Shown here: one piece after another, positions 14,376-23,291 of the stretch
Position numbering within the stretch: the first letter of the stretch is position 1
How the letters are laid out: the number at the start of each line of letters is the position of its first letter
Source of the DNA: Gp6-AA40 sp035649395
GTDB taxonomy: Bacteria; Acidobacteriota; Vicinamibacteria; Vicinamibacterales; UBA2999
Direction: 5' to 3'
Length of the DNA: 23,581 nt
Assembly (NCBI GenBank): GCA_035649395.1
Contig: DASRJR010000142.1
Span: forward strand, 1-23,581
Position numbers and translations under genes: made by a program
The notes under the pieces: generated by a model
What the model saw: only the letters and a program-made list of their open reading frames with translations
Databases searched by the model: none
What the model was told of the DNA's origin: nothing

Positions 14376-16502
14376 CTACCGCTCTCGCAGTAGCCGCAGC
14401 GCGTTTGCGACCACGATCACCGAGGCACCCGTATCCGCGAGTACGGCCATCCACAGCGTCGCGGTGCCGGTCATCGCCAGCACGAGAAACGCGGACTTCA
14501 GCAGCAACGACACGACGACGTTCGACTTGATGTTGCGCACGGTCGCACGCGCCAGCCGCAGCGCATAAGGGAGCTTCAGCAGCTCGTCCGACATCAATGC
14601 GACATCGGCCGTCTCCAGGGCCGCGTCGGAGCCGGCGGCGCCCATCGCCACGCCGATGTCGGCGGCGGCGAGCGCCGGAGCGTCGTTGACGCCGTCGCCC
14701 ACCATCAACACGGGCCCTACGGCGCGCATGGCGACAACGCGGGCGTGCTTCTCCGCTGGAAGGAGACCGCCATGATGCTCGTCGAGGCCGAGCGCGCTCG
14801 CCACGGCAGCGGCGCCGCTGGGTTGATCGCCGGTCAGCATCGCGACGCGTTTGATTCCATACGATCGCAGCAGCTCGATCGCTTCCTTGGCGGTTTCACG
14901 CACGGGATCGACGATGCCGATCGTGCCGATCAGCGCCCCGTCGATCGCGACCAACACATTCGAGCGATCGGAACGCGTCAGCGTGCCGTGATCCGCCGGC
15001 ATCACGACCCCGCGGGACACGAGCATCGCCCCATTGCCGATCACGACGGCGTGCTCGGCAACGCGCGCTTCGGCACCAAGGCCGGGCGCTGCGACGAAGC
15101 CGAGCGCCGGAGGCACCTCGAGATTCCGGTGGCGTGCATACGTGACGATCGCCCGCGCGATTGGGTGTTCCGAGCGGCTTTCGACGGCGGCCGCATATCT
15201 GATGATCTCGTCCGCCGTGGTCGAACCGGCCGTGACCACGCCGCTGACCACCGGCTCACCCTGTGTCAGCGTGCCGGTCTTGTCGAACGCGATCACGCGT
15301 ACTGCGGCCAGCCGCTCGAGGTGGGCTCCGCCTTTGATCAGCACGCCATTGCGTGCCGCCGTCGAGAGCGCCGCGACGATCGACACGGGTGTCGAGATGA
15401 CGAGGGCGCACGGGCACGACACCACGAGCAGCACCAGGGCGCGATAGATCCAGGTGGTGGTGTCGGCGCCAAACGCCAGCGGAGGAACGACCGCGACGAG
15501 GGCAGCCAACGCGATGACCGCGGGGGTGTAGATGCGCGCGAACCGGTCGACGAACGACTGCACCGGCGCGCGCTGGGCCTGCGCCACTTCGACCAGATGG
15601 ATGATCTGCGCGAGTCGCGTATCGCGGCCGATGCGCGTGACCTCGAGCTCGAGCGCCCCGCGACCGTTGATGGTGCCGGCATAGACCTCATCCCCCGGCT
15701 TCTTGTCCATCGGAAGCGATTCGCCGGTGATCGGTGCTTCGTTGACGTCGCTATGACCAACGATGACTCGACCGTCGAGCGGCAGCTTGTCCCCCGGCCG
15801 GATGACGATCTGCATGCCAGGTGAAATCGTTTCGACCGGCACCCAGCGTTCGCCGCGGGCGTCCTTCACGAGCGCTTCGCGCGGCGACAGATCGACCAGC
15901 GCGCCAATCGCCTGGCGGGCGCGTTCGAGCGTTCGGGCCTCGAGCCACTGCGCCAGGGCAAACAAGAAGACGACGCTCGCCGCCTCATTCCACTGATTCA
16001 GGGCGACGGCGCCGGCCACGGCGATGACCATCAGCGCATTGATATCGAGCGTTCGGGTCCGCAGGGCGGAAACCGCCCGCAGCGCCGGAAAGATCCCGCC
16101 GACGAGCGCGGAGATCAGGTAGAACACGGCGGCAGGGACGGGCCGGGCGAGGGCGCCGGCGGTCATGCCGGCCAGGAGGGCCACGCCGGACGCCGCGGTC
16201 AGCCAGAACCGGGTCCGGACGTCACGGGCCGAGGCGCGCGGCTCCTCGTGCTCGAGCCACATCCGCATCCCGGTTTGCCCGACGGCGTCCACCATCGCGG
16301 CCGTCGTCAGCTTTGCAGCGTCATATTGGACGTGTAGCCGCTGTCCGACCACGTCCGCCGAGATCGCTTCCATCCCCGCGAGCGGCTTCAACCGGCGCTC
16401 GAGAATGACCACCTCTTCGTGGCAGTCCATCCCCTCGACGCGGAACACCGCTTCGGCGTGCAGCTCGCAGGTGGGGCAGGCGACCGGACGGGGTGTAGCC
16501 AA
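14376..16502 (-). CDS. Zn/Cd/Pb-type P1B heavy-metal ATPase
   Basis: An inner-membrane metal export pump. In order: an N-terminal CPTC; a heavy-metal-associated domain with GMDCHEEV, in which the second Cys of the usual pair is replaced by Glu, as is common in some zinc pumps; membrane helices; PITGES; the transmembrane metal site SCPCALVISTP; the phosphorylated Asp in FDKTGTLT; SEHPIARA; MVGDGVNDAPALAAADIGVAMG; and the last-helix VLADTGAS, whose Asp is diagnostic of Zn/Cd/Pb pumps (ZntA/CadA type). An adjacent SmtB-like zinc sensor agrees with this. The start is uncertain: I take TTG at 16502, ten bases after the sensor's stop. An ATG at 16586 would overlap that gene by 74 bases and add 28 residues that are only its sequence in another frame. 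Copper pumping is unlikely. Confidence 0.9.
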   Translation of the reverse strand: MATPRPVACPTCELHAEAVFRVEGMDCHEEVVILERRLKPLAGMEAISADVVGQRLHVQYDAAKLTTAAMVDAVGQTGMRMWLEHEEPRASARDVRTRFWLTAASGVALLAGMTAGALARPVPAAVFYLISALVGGIFPALRAVSALRTRTLDINALMVIAVAGAVALNQWNEAASVVFLFALAQWLEARTLERARQAIGALVDLSPREALVKDARGERWVPVETISPGMQIVIRPGDKLPLDGRVIVGHSDVNEAPITGESLPMDKKPGDEVYAGTINGRGALELEVTRIGRDTRLAQIIHLVEVAQAQRAPVQSFVDRFARIYTPAVIALAALVAVVPPLAFGADTTTWIYRALVLLVVSCPCALVISTPVSIVAALSTAARNGVLIKGGAHLERLAAVRVIAFDKTGTLTQGEPVVSGVVTAGSTTADEIIRYAAAVESRSEHPIARAIVTYARHRNLEVPPALGFVAAPGLGAEARVAEHAVVIGNGAMLVSRGVVMPADHGTLTRSDRSNVLVAIDGALIGTIGIVDPVRETAKEAIELLRSYGIKRVAMLTGDQPSGAAAVASALGLDEHHGGLLPAEKHARVVAMRAVGPVLMVGDGVNDAPALAAADIGVAMGAAGSDAALETADVALMSDELLKLPYALRLARATVRNIKSNVVVSLLLKSAFLVLAMTGTATLWMAVLADTGASVIVVANALRLLRER

Positions 16503-16512
16503 GGGCCGCGGC

Positions 16513-16812
16513 CTACCGGCCGCCCTCCTGGACGTGGCGAAGGCCCTGCTTGAACAGGGCGAGCACGTGCTTGTCGTCGAGGGCATAGAAGATCATCCGG
16601 CCCTCGCGGCGGGCGCGGACGATACGGACGTTGCGGAGCAGTCGTAATTGATGCGAGACAGCCGATTCGGTGACGCCAAGCTGCTCGGCGAGGTCACCGA
16701 CGCACAGCTCGGATCGCGAGAGCGCGTCGAGAATGCGGACCCGCGTCGGATCGCCGAGCATGCGGAAGATTTCGGTAAGGCCGTCCACGGTCTGGGCGTC
16801 GAGCTGCGACAT
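16513..16812 (-). CDS. ArsR/SmtB-family zinc-responsive repressor
   Basis: A 99-residue winged-helix repressor. LGDPTRVRILDAL and ELCVGDLAEQLGVTESAVSHQLRLLR form the DNA-binding region, very close to cyanobacterial SmtB. The zinc-sensing alpha-5 site of SmtB is complete: Asp80-x-His82 and His93-x-x-Glu96 (LDDKHVLALF, LRHVQE). Cys37 matches the alpha-3 cysteine of SmtB. The expected behaviour is to repress its own operon and release DNA when zinc binds, switching on the adjacent pump. ATG at 16812 lies at the edge of a palindromic operator; no ribosome site is visible. Another ATG at 16830 lies inside the operator and would add six residues. Confidence 0.92.
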   Translation of the reverse strand: MSQLDAQTVDGLTEIFRMLGDPTRVRILDALSRSELCVGDLAEQLGVTESAVSHQLRLLRNVRIVRARREGRMIFYALDDKHVLALFKQGLRHVQEGGR

Positions 16813-16832
16813 ATATGAACAACTGTTCATAT
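16813..16832. promoter_or_regulatory. SmtB-type operator
   Basis: A perfect 9-2-9 inverted repeat, ATATGAACA-AC-TGTTCATAT, touches the start codon of the sensor gene. SmtB-family zinc repressors recognise TGAACA-n2-TGTTCA-like sites, so this is the probable autoregulatory site. A weak TAACAT -10 on the minus strand (16836-16831) overlaps its edge, so bound repressor would block transcription. Confidence 0.75.
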
Positions 16833-16922
16833 GTTAGCACGAGCCCTTGCCCGGGCCCGTGGCCATCGGCTAGTATCGCGGGTTGTGCCTACGTAAGGTG
16901 TGACGCGTCTAGAACTTACACG

Positions 16923-16951
16923 CCGACTGGAGCGCCCCTCGCGCCGGTCGG
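16923..16951 (+). promoter_or_regulatory. 5'-leader hairpin before the ABC ATPase gene
   Basis: CCGACTGG-A-GCG pairs with CGC-G-CCGGTCGG around a 5-base loop, giving 11 base pairs (one G-U) and one mismatch. It ends two bases before the AAGGAG ribosome site (16954-16959). It is a stable RNA structure in a position to affect translation; no U-run follows, so it is not an intrinsic terminator. Confidence 0.5.
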
Positions 16952-16966
16952 TCAAGGAGCATCACG

Positions 16967-17929
16967 GTGATCGAAGTTCAACATCTCACGAAGCAGTACG
17001 GCCCCGTCACCGCCGTCAGTGACGTGAGCTTCAAAGTCGACAAGGGCGAGGTGCTCGGCTTCCTCGGCCCGAACGGCGCCGGCAAGACGACGACGATGCG
17101 CATCCTGACCGGATATATGCCGCCATCCGACGGCAAGGCGCTCATCGCCGGGTACGACGTCATGGAGCAGCCGCTCGAAGCGAAACGCCGCACCGGCTAT
17201 TTGCCGGAAACGCCGCCGCTCTACCCGGACATGACCGTCCGCGACTACCTGACGTTCTGCGCGCGCATCAAAGGTGTCCCCAAGGCTGAGCGGAACACGC
17301 GTGTCGCCACGACCATGGACCGCACGCGTGTTCTCGATGTCGCCAATCGGCACTGCTCCAAGCTGTCGAAGGGGTACCGCCAGCGAGTCGGCCTGGCGCA
17401 GGCGCTGCTGCACAACCCGGACGTGCTGATCTTCGACGAGCCGACCGCCGGCCTCGATCCGAAGCAGATCATCGAGACGCGCAACCTGATCAAAGAGCTC
17501 GCCGGCGAACACACGATTATCCTCAGCACGCACATTCTTCCGGAAGTCAGCCAGACGTGCAGCCGAGTTGTCATCATCAACCGCGGCCGCGTCGTCGCGG
17601 TAGATACGCCGGACAATCTGACGAGTCGCCTCGGCGGTGCGGGAACGATGTATGTGGAAATCGACGCGGCTGGCGGTGATGCCGCGTCCGTGCTCGGCGC
17701 GGTGCCTGGCGTGGTCGGCGTCAAGGTGTCGACCACGCGCGACGGCATCGTCGGCTACGAAGTGGAAAGCCAGGGACGTGATGTGCGGCGCGAGCTCGCC
17801 TCGGCCGTGGTCGGACGTGGATGGGGGCTGCTCGAGCTGCGTCCCACGCGCGTGAGCCTCGAAGAGATCTTCCTGCAAGTCATTACTGAGGAAGCGGCGC
17901 CTGAGGCCGCGGCGGAGACTGTGCAATGA
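16967..17929 (+). CDS. ABC transporter ATP-binding protein, GldA-like
   Basis: A 320-residue ATPase. Walker A is GPNGAGKTTT (about 34-43); the signature LSKGYRQRVGLAQALL and Walker B VLIFDEPTAGLDP follow, then the His-loop region ILSTHILPEVSQT. The C-terminal third is the regulatory extension seen in drug- or Gld-type exporters. With the two genes after it, it forms a set like GldA-GldF-GldG of gliding bacteria. Many non-gliding bacteria carry the same set, with unknown cargo, so motility should not be assumed. It starts with GTG, with AAGGAG seven bases upstream and a hairpin just before that. The stop overlaps the next start as ATGA. Confidence 0.92.
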   Translation: MIEVQHLTKQYGPVTAVSDVSFKVDKGEVLGFLGPNGAGKTTTMRILTGYMPPSDGKALIAGYDVMEQPLEAKRRTGYLPETPPLYPDMTVRDYLTFCARIKGVPKAERNTRVATTMDRTRVLDVANRHCSKLSKGYRQRVGLAQALLHNPDVLIFDEPTAGLDPKQIIETRNLIKELAGEHTIILSTHILPEVSQTCSRVVIINRGRVVAVDTPDNLTSRLGGAGTMYVEIDAAGGDAASVLGAVPGVVGVKVSTTRDGIVGYEVESQGRDVRRELASAVVGRGWGLLELRPTRVSLEEIFLQVITEEAAPEAAAETVQ

Positions 17930-18696
17930 GCAACATCCTCGCGATCATGCAGAAGGAGTTGAAGGGGTACTTCGCATCGCCGATCGCTTACATCGTCATC
18001 GGGTTCTACGCCCTGATCTTCGGGTTCTTCTTCTACTCGCTGGTGCTCTATTTCGACCGGCAGAGCATGCAGATGATGGGCCTCGGCGGCGGCGCGCCGG
18101 CCGTCAACATCAACGAGAACCTGATTCGACCGTCGTTTCTCAACGCGATGGTCGTGTTCCTGTTCGTGCTGCCGATGATCACCATGCGCACCTACTCGGA
18201 GGAGAAGCGCTCCGGCACGATCGAGCTGCTCCTGACGTCGCCGCTCACCGACTTCCAGATCATCATGGGCAAGTTCCTGGGAGCGATGTCGCTGTACGCC
18301 GCGATGCTCGCGGTGACGCTGGTCCACATCGCGCTGCTCTATTGGGCCGGCCGCCCCGAGTGGCTCCCGATCGTGACGACCTACATCGGATTGCTGCTGA
18401 TGGGAGGGTGCTTCATTGCCGTCGGCCTGTTCATCTCGAGCCTGACGAAGAATCAGATCGTCGCCGTGATGATCACGTTCACGGTGTTCCTGATGCTGTG
18501 GGTCATCAACTGGATCGCGTCGTTCGTCGGCCCGACGTCGCAGCAGGTGCTCAACTACTTGTCGATCACCGATCACTTCGACGATTTCACGCGCGGCGTG
18601 GTCGATACCAAGCACCTCGTCTACTACCTGAGTTTCATTGGCTTCGGGCTGTTCCTGACCGCACGCGCGGTGGACACCGAACGGTGGAAGGGATAG
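17926..18696 (+). CDS. ABC transporter permease, GldF-like
   Basis: A 256-residue inner-membrane permease with about six hydrophobic helices. The N-terminal ILAIMQKELKGYFASPIAYI and the cytoplasmic loop TYSEEKRSGTIELLLTSPLTDFQI are typical of the ABC-2 permease subgroup that includes GldF. YLSITDHFDDFTRGVVDTKHLVYY near the end is also a family hallmark. Translation is coupled to the ATPase gene by ATGA, and the next gene begins three bases after its stop, so the three form one transcript. Confidence 0.9.
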   Translation: MSNILAIMQKELKGYFASPIAYIVIGFYALIFGFFFYSLVLYFDRQSMQMMGLGGGAPAVNINENLIRPSFLNAMVVFLFVLPMITMRTYSEEKRSGTIELLLTSPLTDFQIIMGKFLGAMSLYAAMLAVTLVHIALLYWAGRPEWLPIVTTYIGLLLMGGCFIAVGLFISSLTKNQIVAVMITFTVFLMLWVINWIASFVGPTSQQVLNYLSITDHFDDFTRGVVDTKHLVYYLSFIGFGLFLTARAVDTERWKG

Positions 18697-18699
18697 GCC

Positions 18700-20295
18700 A
18701 TGAAGCGCATCTTCAACATCCTGAGCTGGGTCGGCGTCGCCCTGGTCGCCGGGGCGCTGGCCGTGCAGTTCCGTTTACCCGACTACAACCAGTACGCGCG
18801 CTACGCCGCCTGGGGCGGCCTGGCACTCGTGCTGCTGTACGTCGCCTCGCAGTGGCGCGAGATCGCCGTACAGTTTCAGAAACGCAATACGCGCTACGGA
18901 ACGATCGCGAGCGTCAGCGTGCTCATCGTGCTCGGGCTGCTGGTGTTCGCGAACCTGCTCTCGAATCGCTACAACAAGCGATGGGACCTGACCGAGAACA
19001 GGCAGTACACCCTTTCGGATCAAACGGTGAAGCTCCTCAAGGGGCTGCAGTCACCGGCCAAGTTCATCGTCTTCGACAAGGAAGATCAGTTCGATCGCTT
19101 CCGCACGCGGCTGTCCGAGTACTCCTACAACTCGCGACAGGTGCAGATCGACTACGTCGACCCCGACAAGACGCCGGTCAGGGCGCGTGAATACAAAGTC
19201 GAGCAGTACGGCACGGTCGTCGTCGAGTACATGGGGCGCACCGAGCGCATCACCAACAACAGCGAGCAGGACCTCACGAACGCGCTGATCAAAGTGCTGA
19301 CGCCGCAGAAGAAGAAGGTCTACTTCCTCAGCGGCCACGGCGAGAAGGATCCGGGCAACTCCGACCGCGGGGGGTACAGCACGATCGCCGAGTCGCTCAA
19401 GCGCGACAACTACGAGTTCGACAAGCTCGTGCTCGCGCAGACGAACGAGATCCCGATGGACGCCACGGTCCTCGTCATCGCGGGACCGCGGACCGATCTG
19501 CTCGAGCAGGAGGTGCCGATCATCTCCGAGTACCTGACGAAGCGCACCGGGAAGCTGTTCGTGATGCTCGATCCACCGGAGGACTTCAAGCAGCCGGGCC
19601 AGATGCCGCGGGTGACCGGGCTGTTGAAGGACTGGGGCATCAACGCGACGCAATCGATCGTCGTCGACATCAGCGGCCGCACGTCCGTGCCGACCGTCCC
19701 TGTCGCCGCGCCGCCGTACCCCACACACGCCATCACGAACAACTTCGGCCTGATCACCATGTTCCCGATGGTGCGCGCGATGGTTCCCGAAACAGCCGGC
19801 CAAGACAAGCGGTCGGGACAGTCGTTCCTGCAGACCGCCGCCCGCAGTTGGGCCGAAACGGACTTCGCCGAATTGGCCAAGGGCGAGGGCGCGCAGGTCA
19901 AGCCCGACACCGACAAGGGCGACCTCACCGGTCCGGTCTCGGTCGGCGTGGCGACGGCAGTCGCATCGACGGCAGAGGCGCCGAAACCGGCGAGTGACGG
20001 CGCCAAGCCTGACGAGAGCCTGCCGAAGCCGGAGACGCGCGTCGCCGCCATCGGCGATTCCGACTTTGCCGCAAACAACTACCTGGGCATCGAAGGAAAC
20101 CGCGATCTCTTCATGAATACGGTGAACTGGCTGGCGCAGCAGGAGAGCCTGATCTCGATTCGGCCGAGAGAGCCGTCCGACCGCCGGCTGACGCTCACGG
20201 AGAACATCCGTTCGGCGATCTTCTACCTCTCCATCTTCATCATCCCCGCGGCCGTCCTCGGCACGGGCGTCTTCACCTGGTGGCGGAGGCGGTAG
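18700..20295 (+). CDS. GldG-like ABC-associated substrate-binding-type membrane protein
   Basis: A 531-residue protein with two N-terminal hydrophobic helices (about 8-25 and 32-48), another at about 69-88, a large extracytoplasmic domain, and a C-terminal helix ending in WWRRR. The domain shows NRYNKRWDLTENRQYTLSD, VQIDYVDPDKTP and KVYFLSGHGEKDP, all characteristic of the ABC-type uncharacterised/GldG family. A low-complexity Ala/Pro/Lys stretch (about 390-450) separates it from a final part with VAAIGDSDFAANN. It probably works with the two genes before it as the extracytoplasmic partner of the ABC system. Substrate unknown. Confidence 0.88.
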   Translation: MKRIFNILSWVGVALVAGALAVQFRLPDYNQYARYAAWGGLALVLLYVASQWREIAVQFQKRNTRYGTIASVSVLIVLGLLVFANLLSNRYNKRWDLTENRQYTLSDQTVKLLKGLQSPAKFIVFDKEDQFDRFRTRLSEYSYNSRQVQIDYVDPDKTPVRAREYKVEQYGTVVVEYMGRTERITNNSEQDLTNALIKVLTPQKKKVYFLSGHGEKDPGNSDRGGYSTIAESLKRDNYEFDKLVLAQTNEIPMDATVLVIAGPRTDLLEQEVPIISEYLTKRTGKLFVMLDPPEDFKQPGQMPRVTGLLKDWGINATQSIVVDISGRTSVPTVPVAAPPYPTHAITNNFGLITMFPMVRAMVPETAGQDKRSGQSFLQTAARSWAETDFAELAKGEGAQVKPDTDKGDLTGPVSVGVATAVASTAEAPKPASDGAKPDESLPKPETRVAAIGDSDFAANNYLGIEGNRDLFMNTVNWLAQQESLISIRPREPSDRRLTLTENIRSAIFYLSIFIIPAAVLGTGVFTWWRRR

Positions 20296-20297
20296 AC

Positions 20298-21632
20298 ATG
20301 CGCAGTCTGTGGTCGACACTCATCCTCGGCGTCCTGCTGATCGGTCTCGTCAGCTTCTACTTCTTCCTCGATCCCAAGCGTGACTCGAGCAGCAGCACTG
20401 AAGCGAAGGAAAAGCCGTTCGGCGCCGTCACCGCGAGCGATATCGAGGAGATCCGTCTCAAGACGGCGAATGAGACTGCACGCGTGCAGAAGAGCGACGG
20501 CAAGTGGCAGCTCGTCGAGCCCGAACAAGCGGGCGCCGACGAGACCGAGCTGACGTCGATGACGAGCAGCCTCGCGTCACTGGAGGTGAACCGCGAGGTC
20601 GAAGCGAGCGCGGCGGATCTGAAGCAGTACGGGCTCGATCCACCGCGGGTCGAGTTGTCGTTCCGCGTCAAGGGACAGAAAGACGAGAAGAAGCTCGCGC
20701 TCGGTGAGAAGACGCCGACCGGAGGCGATATCTACGCGCACGTCCCAGGGCAGAAGCGCGTGTTTCTCGTCTCGTCGTTTCTGGACTCGACGTTCAACAA
20801 GACGCCGTTCGCGCTGCGCGACAAGGCGATTCTGAAAGTGGACAAAGAGAAGGTGGACGGTCTCGAACTGGTCAGCGGAACGACGACGATCGAGCTGGCC
20901 AAGAGCGGGTCCGAATGGACGCTCGTGAAACCGATCGCGGCGCGCGCCGACTATTCGACCGCCGAGGGCGCCCTGGAGCGACTGACATCGGCGCAGATGG
21001 TCGGCATGGTTCCCGCAAAAAACGGTTATCCCGACGCGCTCTACGGCTTCGACAAGCCGTCTAGCGTGATCACGGTCAAGACCGGCAGTTCGCGCGCAAC
21101 CGTGACCCTCGGCAAGACCGAGAATGCCGTCGTCTTCGCGAAGGACTCCTCGCGTCCGATGGTGTTCACCGTGGCGCCGACGCTGAAGGACGACGTCGTC
21201 AAGAAGGTGACGGACTTCAGGAGAAAAGATCTGTTCGACGGCCGATCGTTCACCGTCACGCATGTGGAGTTCAAACGAGGGGCCGAGACCATCGCGCTCG
21301 ACAAGACGAAGACGAAGGACGAGAAGACGAAGGAAGAGAAAGACGTCTGGAAGAACGCCGCCGGAAAGGACGTCGAGGTGATGAAGGCCGAGGACGTGCT
21401 CAACAAGGTGACCGGGCTGCGAGCCACGTCGTTCGAGGAGGCCGCGCACCCGTCGTTGAAGACGCCCGCGCTGGTCGTCACACTGAAGTTCGGCGACAAC
21501 AAGACCGAGACCGTGACGTTCGCCCGCGCGGACAAGGACGTCTACGCCAGTCGCAGCGGCGAACCCGGCTCCGCGAAGCTGGACGCATCAGGGCTGGATG
21601 AGGCGATGAAAGCGCTGGATGCGGTGAAATAG
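20298..21632 (+). CDS. DUF4340-type membrane-anchored protein
   Basis: A 444-residue protein with one N-terminal membrane anchor (about residues 4-22) and then a large extracytoplasmic part made of repeated modules. Phrases such as DIEEIRLKTANETARVQKSDGKWQLVEP and TTIELAKSGSEWTLVKPIAARAD recur, each resembling the DUF4340 pattern. Such proteins commonly follow GldG-like genes in this type of operon; the function is unknown. A Lys/Glu/Thr-rich stretch (near residue 340) interrupts the chain. ATG at 20298, with GGAGG nine bases upstream and two bases after the previous stop, is chosen over a GTG at 20280. Confidence 0.82.
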   Translation: MRSLWSTLILGVLLIGLVSFYFFLDPKRDSSSSTEAKEKPFGAVTASDIEEIRLKTANETARVQKSDGKWQLVEPEQAGADETELTSMTSSLASLEVNREVEASAADLKQYGLDPPRVELSFRVKGQKDEKKLALGEKTPTGGDIYAHVPGQKRVFLVSSFLDSTFNKTPFALRDKAILKVDKEKVDGLELVSGTTTIELAKSGSEWTLVKPIAARADYSTAEGALERLTSAQMVGMVPAKNGYPDALYGFDKPSSVITVKTGSSRATVTLGKTENAVVFAKDSSRPMVFTVAPTLKDDVVKKVTDFRRKDLFDGRSFTVTHVEFKRGAETIALDKTKTKDEKTKEEKDVWKNAAGKDVEVMKAEDVLNKVTGLRATSFEEAAHPSLKTPALVVTLKFGDNKTETVTFARADKDVYASRSGEPGSAKLDASGLDEAMKALDAVK

Positions 21633-21644
21633 TGTTTTGACGTA

Positions 21645-21752
21645 ATTCAGAATTCAGAATGCAGAATTCAGACACGACCTGGCACCTCCCGGCCGGGCGC
21701 CGCCGGACGGGCCGGATCGTTTTGTCTGCATTCTGCATTCTGCATTTTGCAT
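21645..21752. repeat. Inverted heptad repeat spanning the dacB start and signal peptide
   Basis: The left arm is ATTCAGA, ATTCAGA, ATGCAGA, ATTCAGA (21645-21672). The right arm is TCTGCAT three times, then TTTGCAT (21725-21752). TCTGCAT is the exact reverse complement of ATGCAGA. A 52-base GC-rich spacer separates the arms. The dacB start codon is the first three bases of the third left-arm unit, and the right arm encodes the hydrophobic core of its signal peptide. Confidence 0.93.
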
Positions 21753-23281
21753 TTCTCGGCTGCGCCAAGCAGCCTCCGGCGACCACACCATCTGCACCGG
21801 CCCCCTCCGCAACAGCCGCACCCCCGGCACCCGCTGCCCCTGCTCCACCTGTTGCACCGAGTGAACCGGTTCCCCCGAAACCCGATCCGCTCGCCGATCT
21901 CAGGCGCGACATTCTGGCCGCCACCAGCAGCCCCGGCGTCCAACGCGGCGTGTGGGGCGTGATCGTCCACTCGCTCGACAAGAACGAGCGGCTGTTCGAG
22001 TTCAACCCACGGCTGCTGCTGGTGCCGGCGTCGACGGCGAAGATCGTGACCGTCGCCGCCGCGGCCGACACGGTCGGCTGGAATTACCGCTACAGGACGA
22101 CGCTCCGCGCAACGGGCCAGACGACGGGCGGTGTCCTGCGCGGCGACCTGGTCGCCGTCGGCTCGGGCGATCCGTCGGTTGGCGGGCCGGCGGGCGACGA
22201 CCTGTCGGTGTGGGTCGCGCGGCTGAAAGCGGCCGGCATACGACGTATCGAAGGACGCATCGTCGGTGACGATGACGCCATCGAGGAGCCGCGGCCGCAG
22301 TTGGCGTGGGCCTGGGACGATCTGGGCTACGTCACCGGCGCGGTGTTCGGCGCGCTCAATGTCGCGGAGAATCGCACCACCATCACGATCTCACCGGGCA
22401 AGACCGAGACAGCGCCGACCACCATCAGCGTGGATCCCCGGGCGGCGTATCGAACGCTCACGAATCGATCGGTGACCGGACCGGCCGGTTCGATTCAACT
22501 GCTCTGGCCGGAGCAGCGGCCCGGCGAGACCTCGCTGACGATCGGCGGTTCGATTCCGGTTGGGAACCCACCGGTGACCATCGGCATCGCCGTGGGCAAC
22601 CCGACCTTGTGGTTTGCCAACGTGCTCCGCAATCGTCTGATCCGCGATGGCATCGAGGTGACCGGCGAGGCGGCCGATATCGACGACATCAGCCCGCCCC
22701 CAGCCAGCGCCAACGCCACGGTTGTCTACACCCACCAGTCGCGCACGCTCGCGGAGATCGCGAAGCCGCTCCTCAAGGACAGCATCAATCTGTATGCGGA
22801 AGCGCTGCTGCGGTTGAACGCCGCGCCCGGCGCGTTTCCCACCAACGACGCGGCGCTCGAGGGCCTGCGCATGCGTCTCGACGCCTGGGGCGTCCCACGT
22901 GACAGCTATCAGCTCGTCGACGGCTCGGGACTCTCGCGGCGCAGCACGGTCACGCCTGACACGCTGCTCGCGGTGCTGCAACGAATGCACGACCCGTCAG
23001 GTGTGTCGCCGTTCGTCAGCGGGTTGCCGATTGCCGGGGTCGACGGATCGCTCGCGTCGCGGATGAAGGGCACGCCGGCCGAGAACAATCTGCGCGCGAA
23101 GACCGGCACGATGTCGAACATCCGCACGATGGCAGGCTACGTGACGACGCGAGACGGCGAGCGCGTCGCGCTCGTGATCATGATCAACAACTTCGAAGGA
23201 ATCGGCACGCAGGCGAACGCGGCGATCGATCGGATCGCGGTCAGCGTCGCCGCGTTCTCGCGCGACGCTTTAGCACGGTAA
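21659..23281 (+). CDS. dacB: D-alanyl-D-alanine carboxypeptidase/endopeptidase, PBP4 type, predicted lipoprotein
   Basis: A 540-residue S13-family penicillin-binding protein that trims or cuts peptidoglycan cross-links in the periplasm. The three active-site motifs are visible: STAK (Ser125, Lys128), SIN (375-377) and KTG (481-483), plus LVDGSGLSRRS. The N-terminus has GRRRTGR, a hydrophobic stretch and FLGC, giving a likely lipoprotein with lipid at Cys35; the lipobox is imperfect (Phe at -3). A Pro/Ala-rich linker (about 39-75) follows. PBP4 proteins are usually soluble periplasmic or loosely bound, so a lipid anchor is unusual. No ribosome site precedes the ATG, and a TTG at 21722 would lose the basic n-region. 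The start and signal peptide fall inside an inverted heptad repeat. Confidence 0.9.
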   Translation: MQNSDTTWHLPAGRRRTGRIVLSAFCILHFAFLGCAKQPPATTPSAPAPSATAAPPAPAAPAPPVAPSEPVPPKPDPLADLRRDILAATSSPGVQRGVWGVIVHSLDKNERLFEFNPRLLLVPASTAKIVTVAAAADTVGWNYRYRTTLRATGQTTGGVLRGDLVAVGSGDPSVGGPAGDDLSVWVARLKAAGIRRIEGRIVGDDDAIEEPRPQLAWAWDDLGYVTGAVFGALNVAENRTTITISPGKTETAPTTISVDPRAAYRTLTNRSVTGPAGSIQLLWPEQRPGETSLTIGGSIPVGNPPVTIGIAVGNPTLWFANVLRNRLIRDGIEVTGEAADIDDISPPPASANATVVYTHQSRTLAEIAKPLLKDSINLYAEALLRLNAAPGAFPTNDAALEGLRMRLDAWGVPRDSYQLVDGSGLSRRSTVTPDTLLAVLQRMHDPSGVSPFVSGLPIAGVDGSLASRMKGTPAENNLRAKTGTMSNIRTMAGYVTTRDGERVALVIMINNFEGIGTQANAAIDRIAVSVAAFSRDALAR

Positions 23282-23291
23282 CTGAGGAGAG

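Noticed and set aside
16967..21632. Gliding motility machinery
   Set aside because: Only the GldA/F/G-like ABC part is present, and such sets occur in many non-gliding bacteria; no other gliding genes are in the window.
21645..21752. Insertion sequence or transposon end
   Set aside because: The inverted arms are made of tandem heptads, with no transposase and no target-site duplication that I can see.
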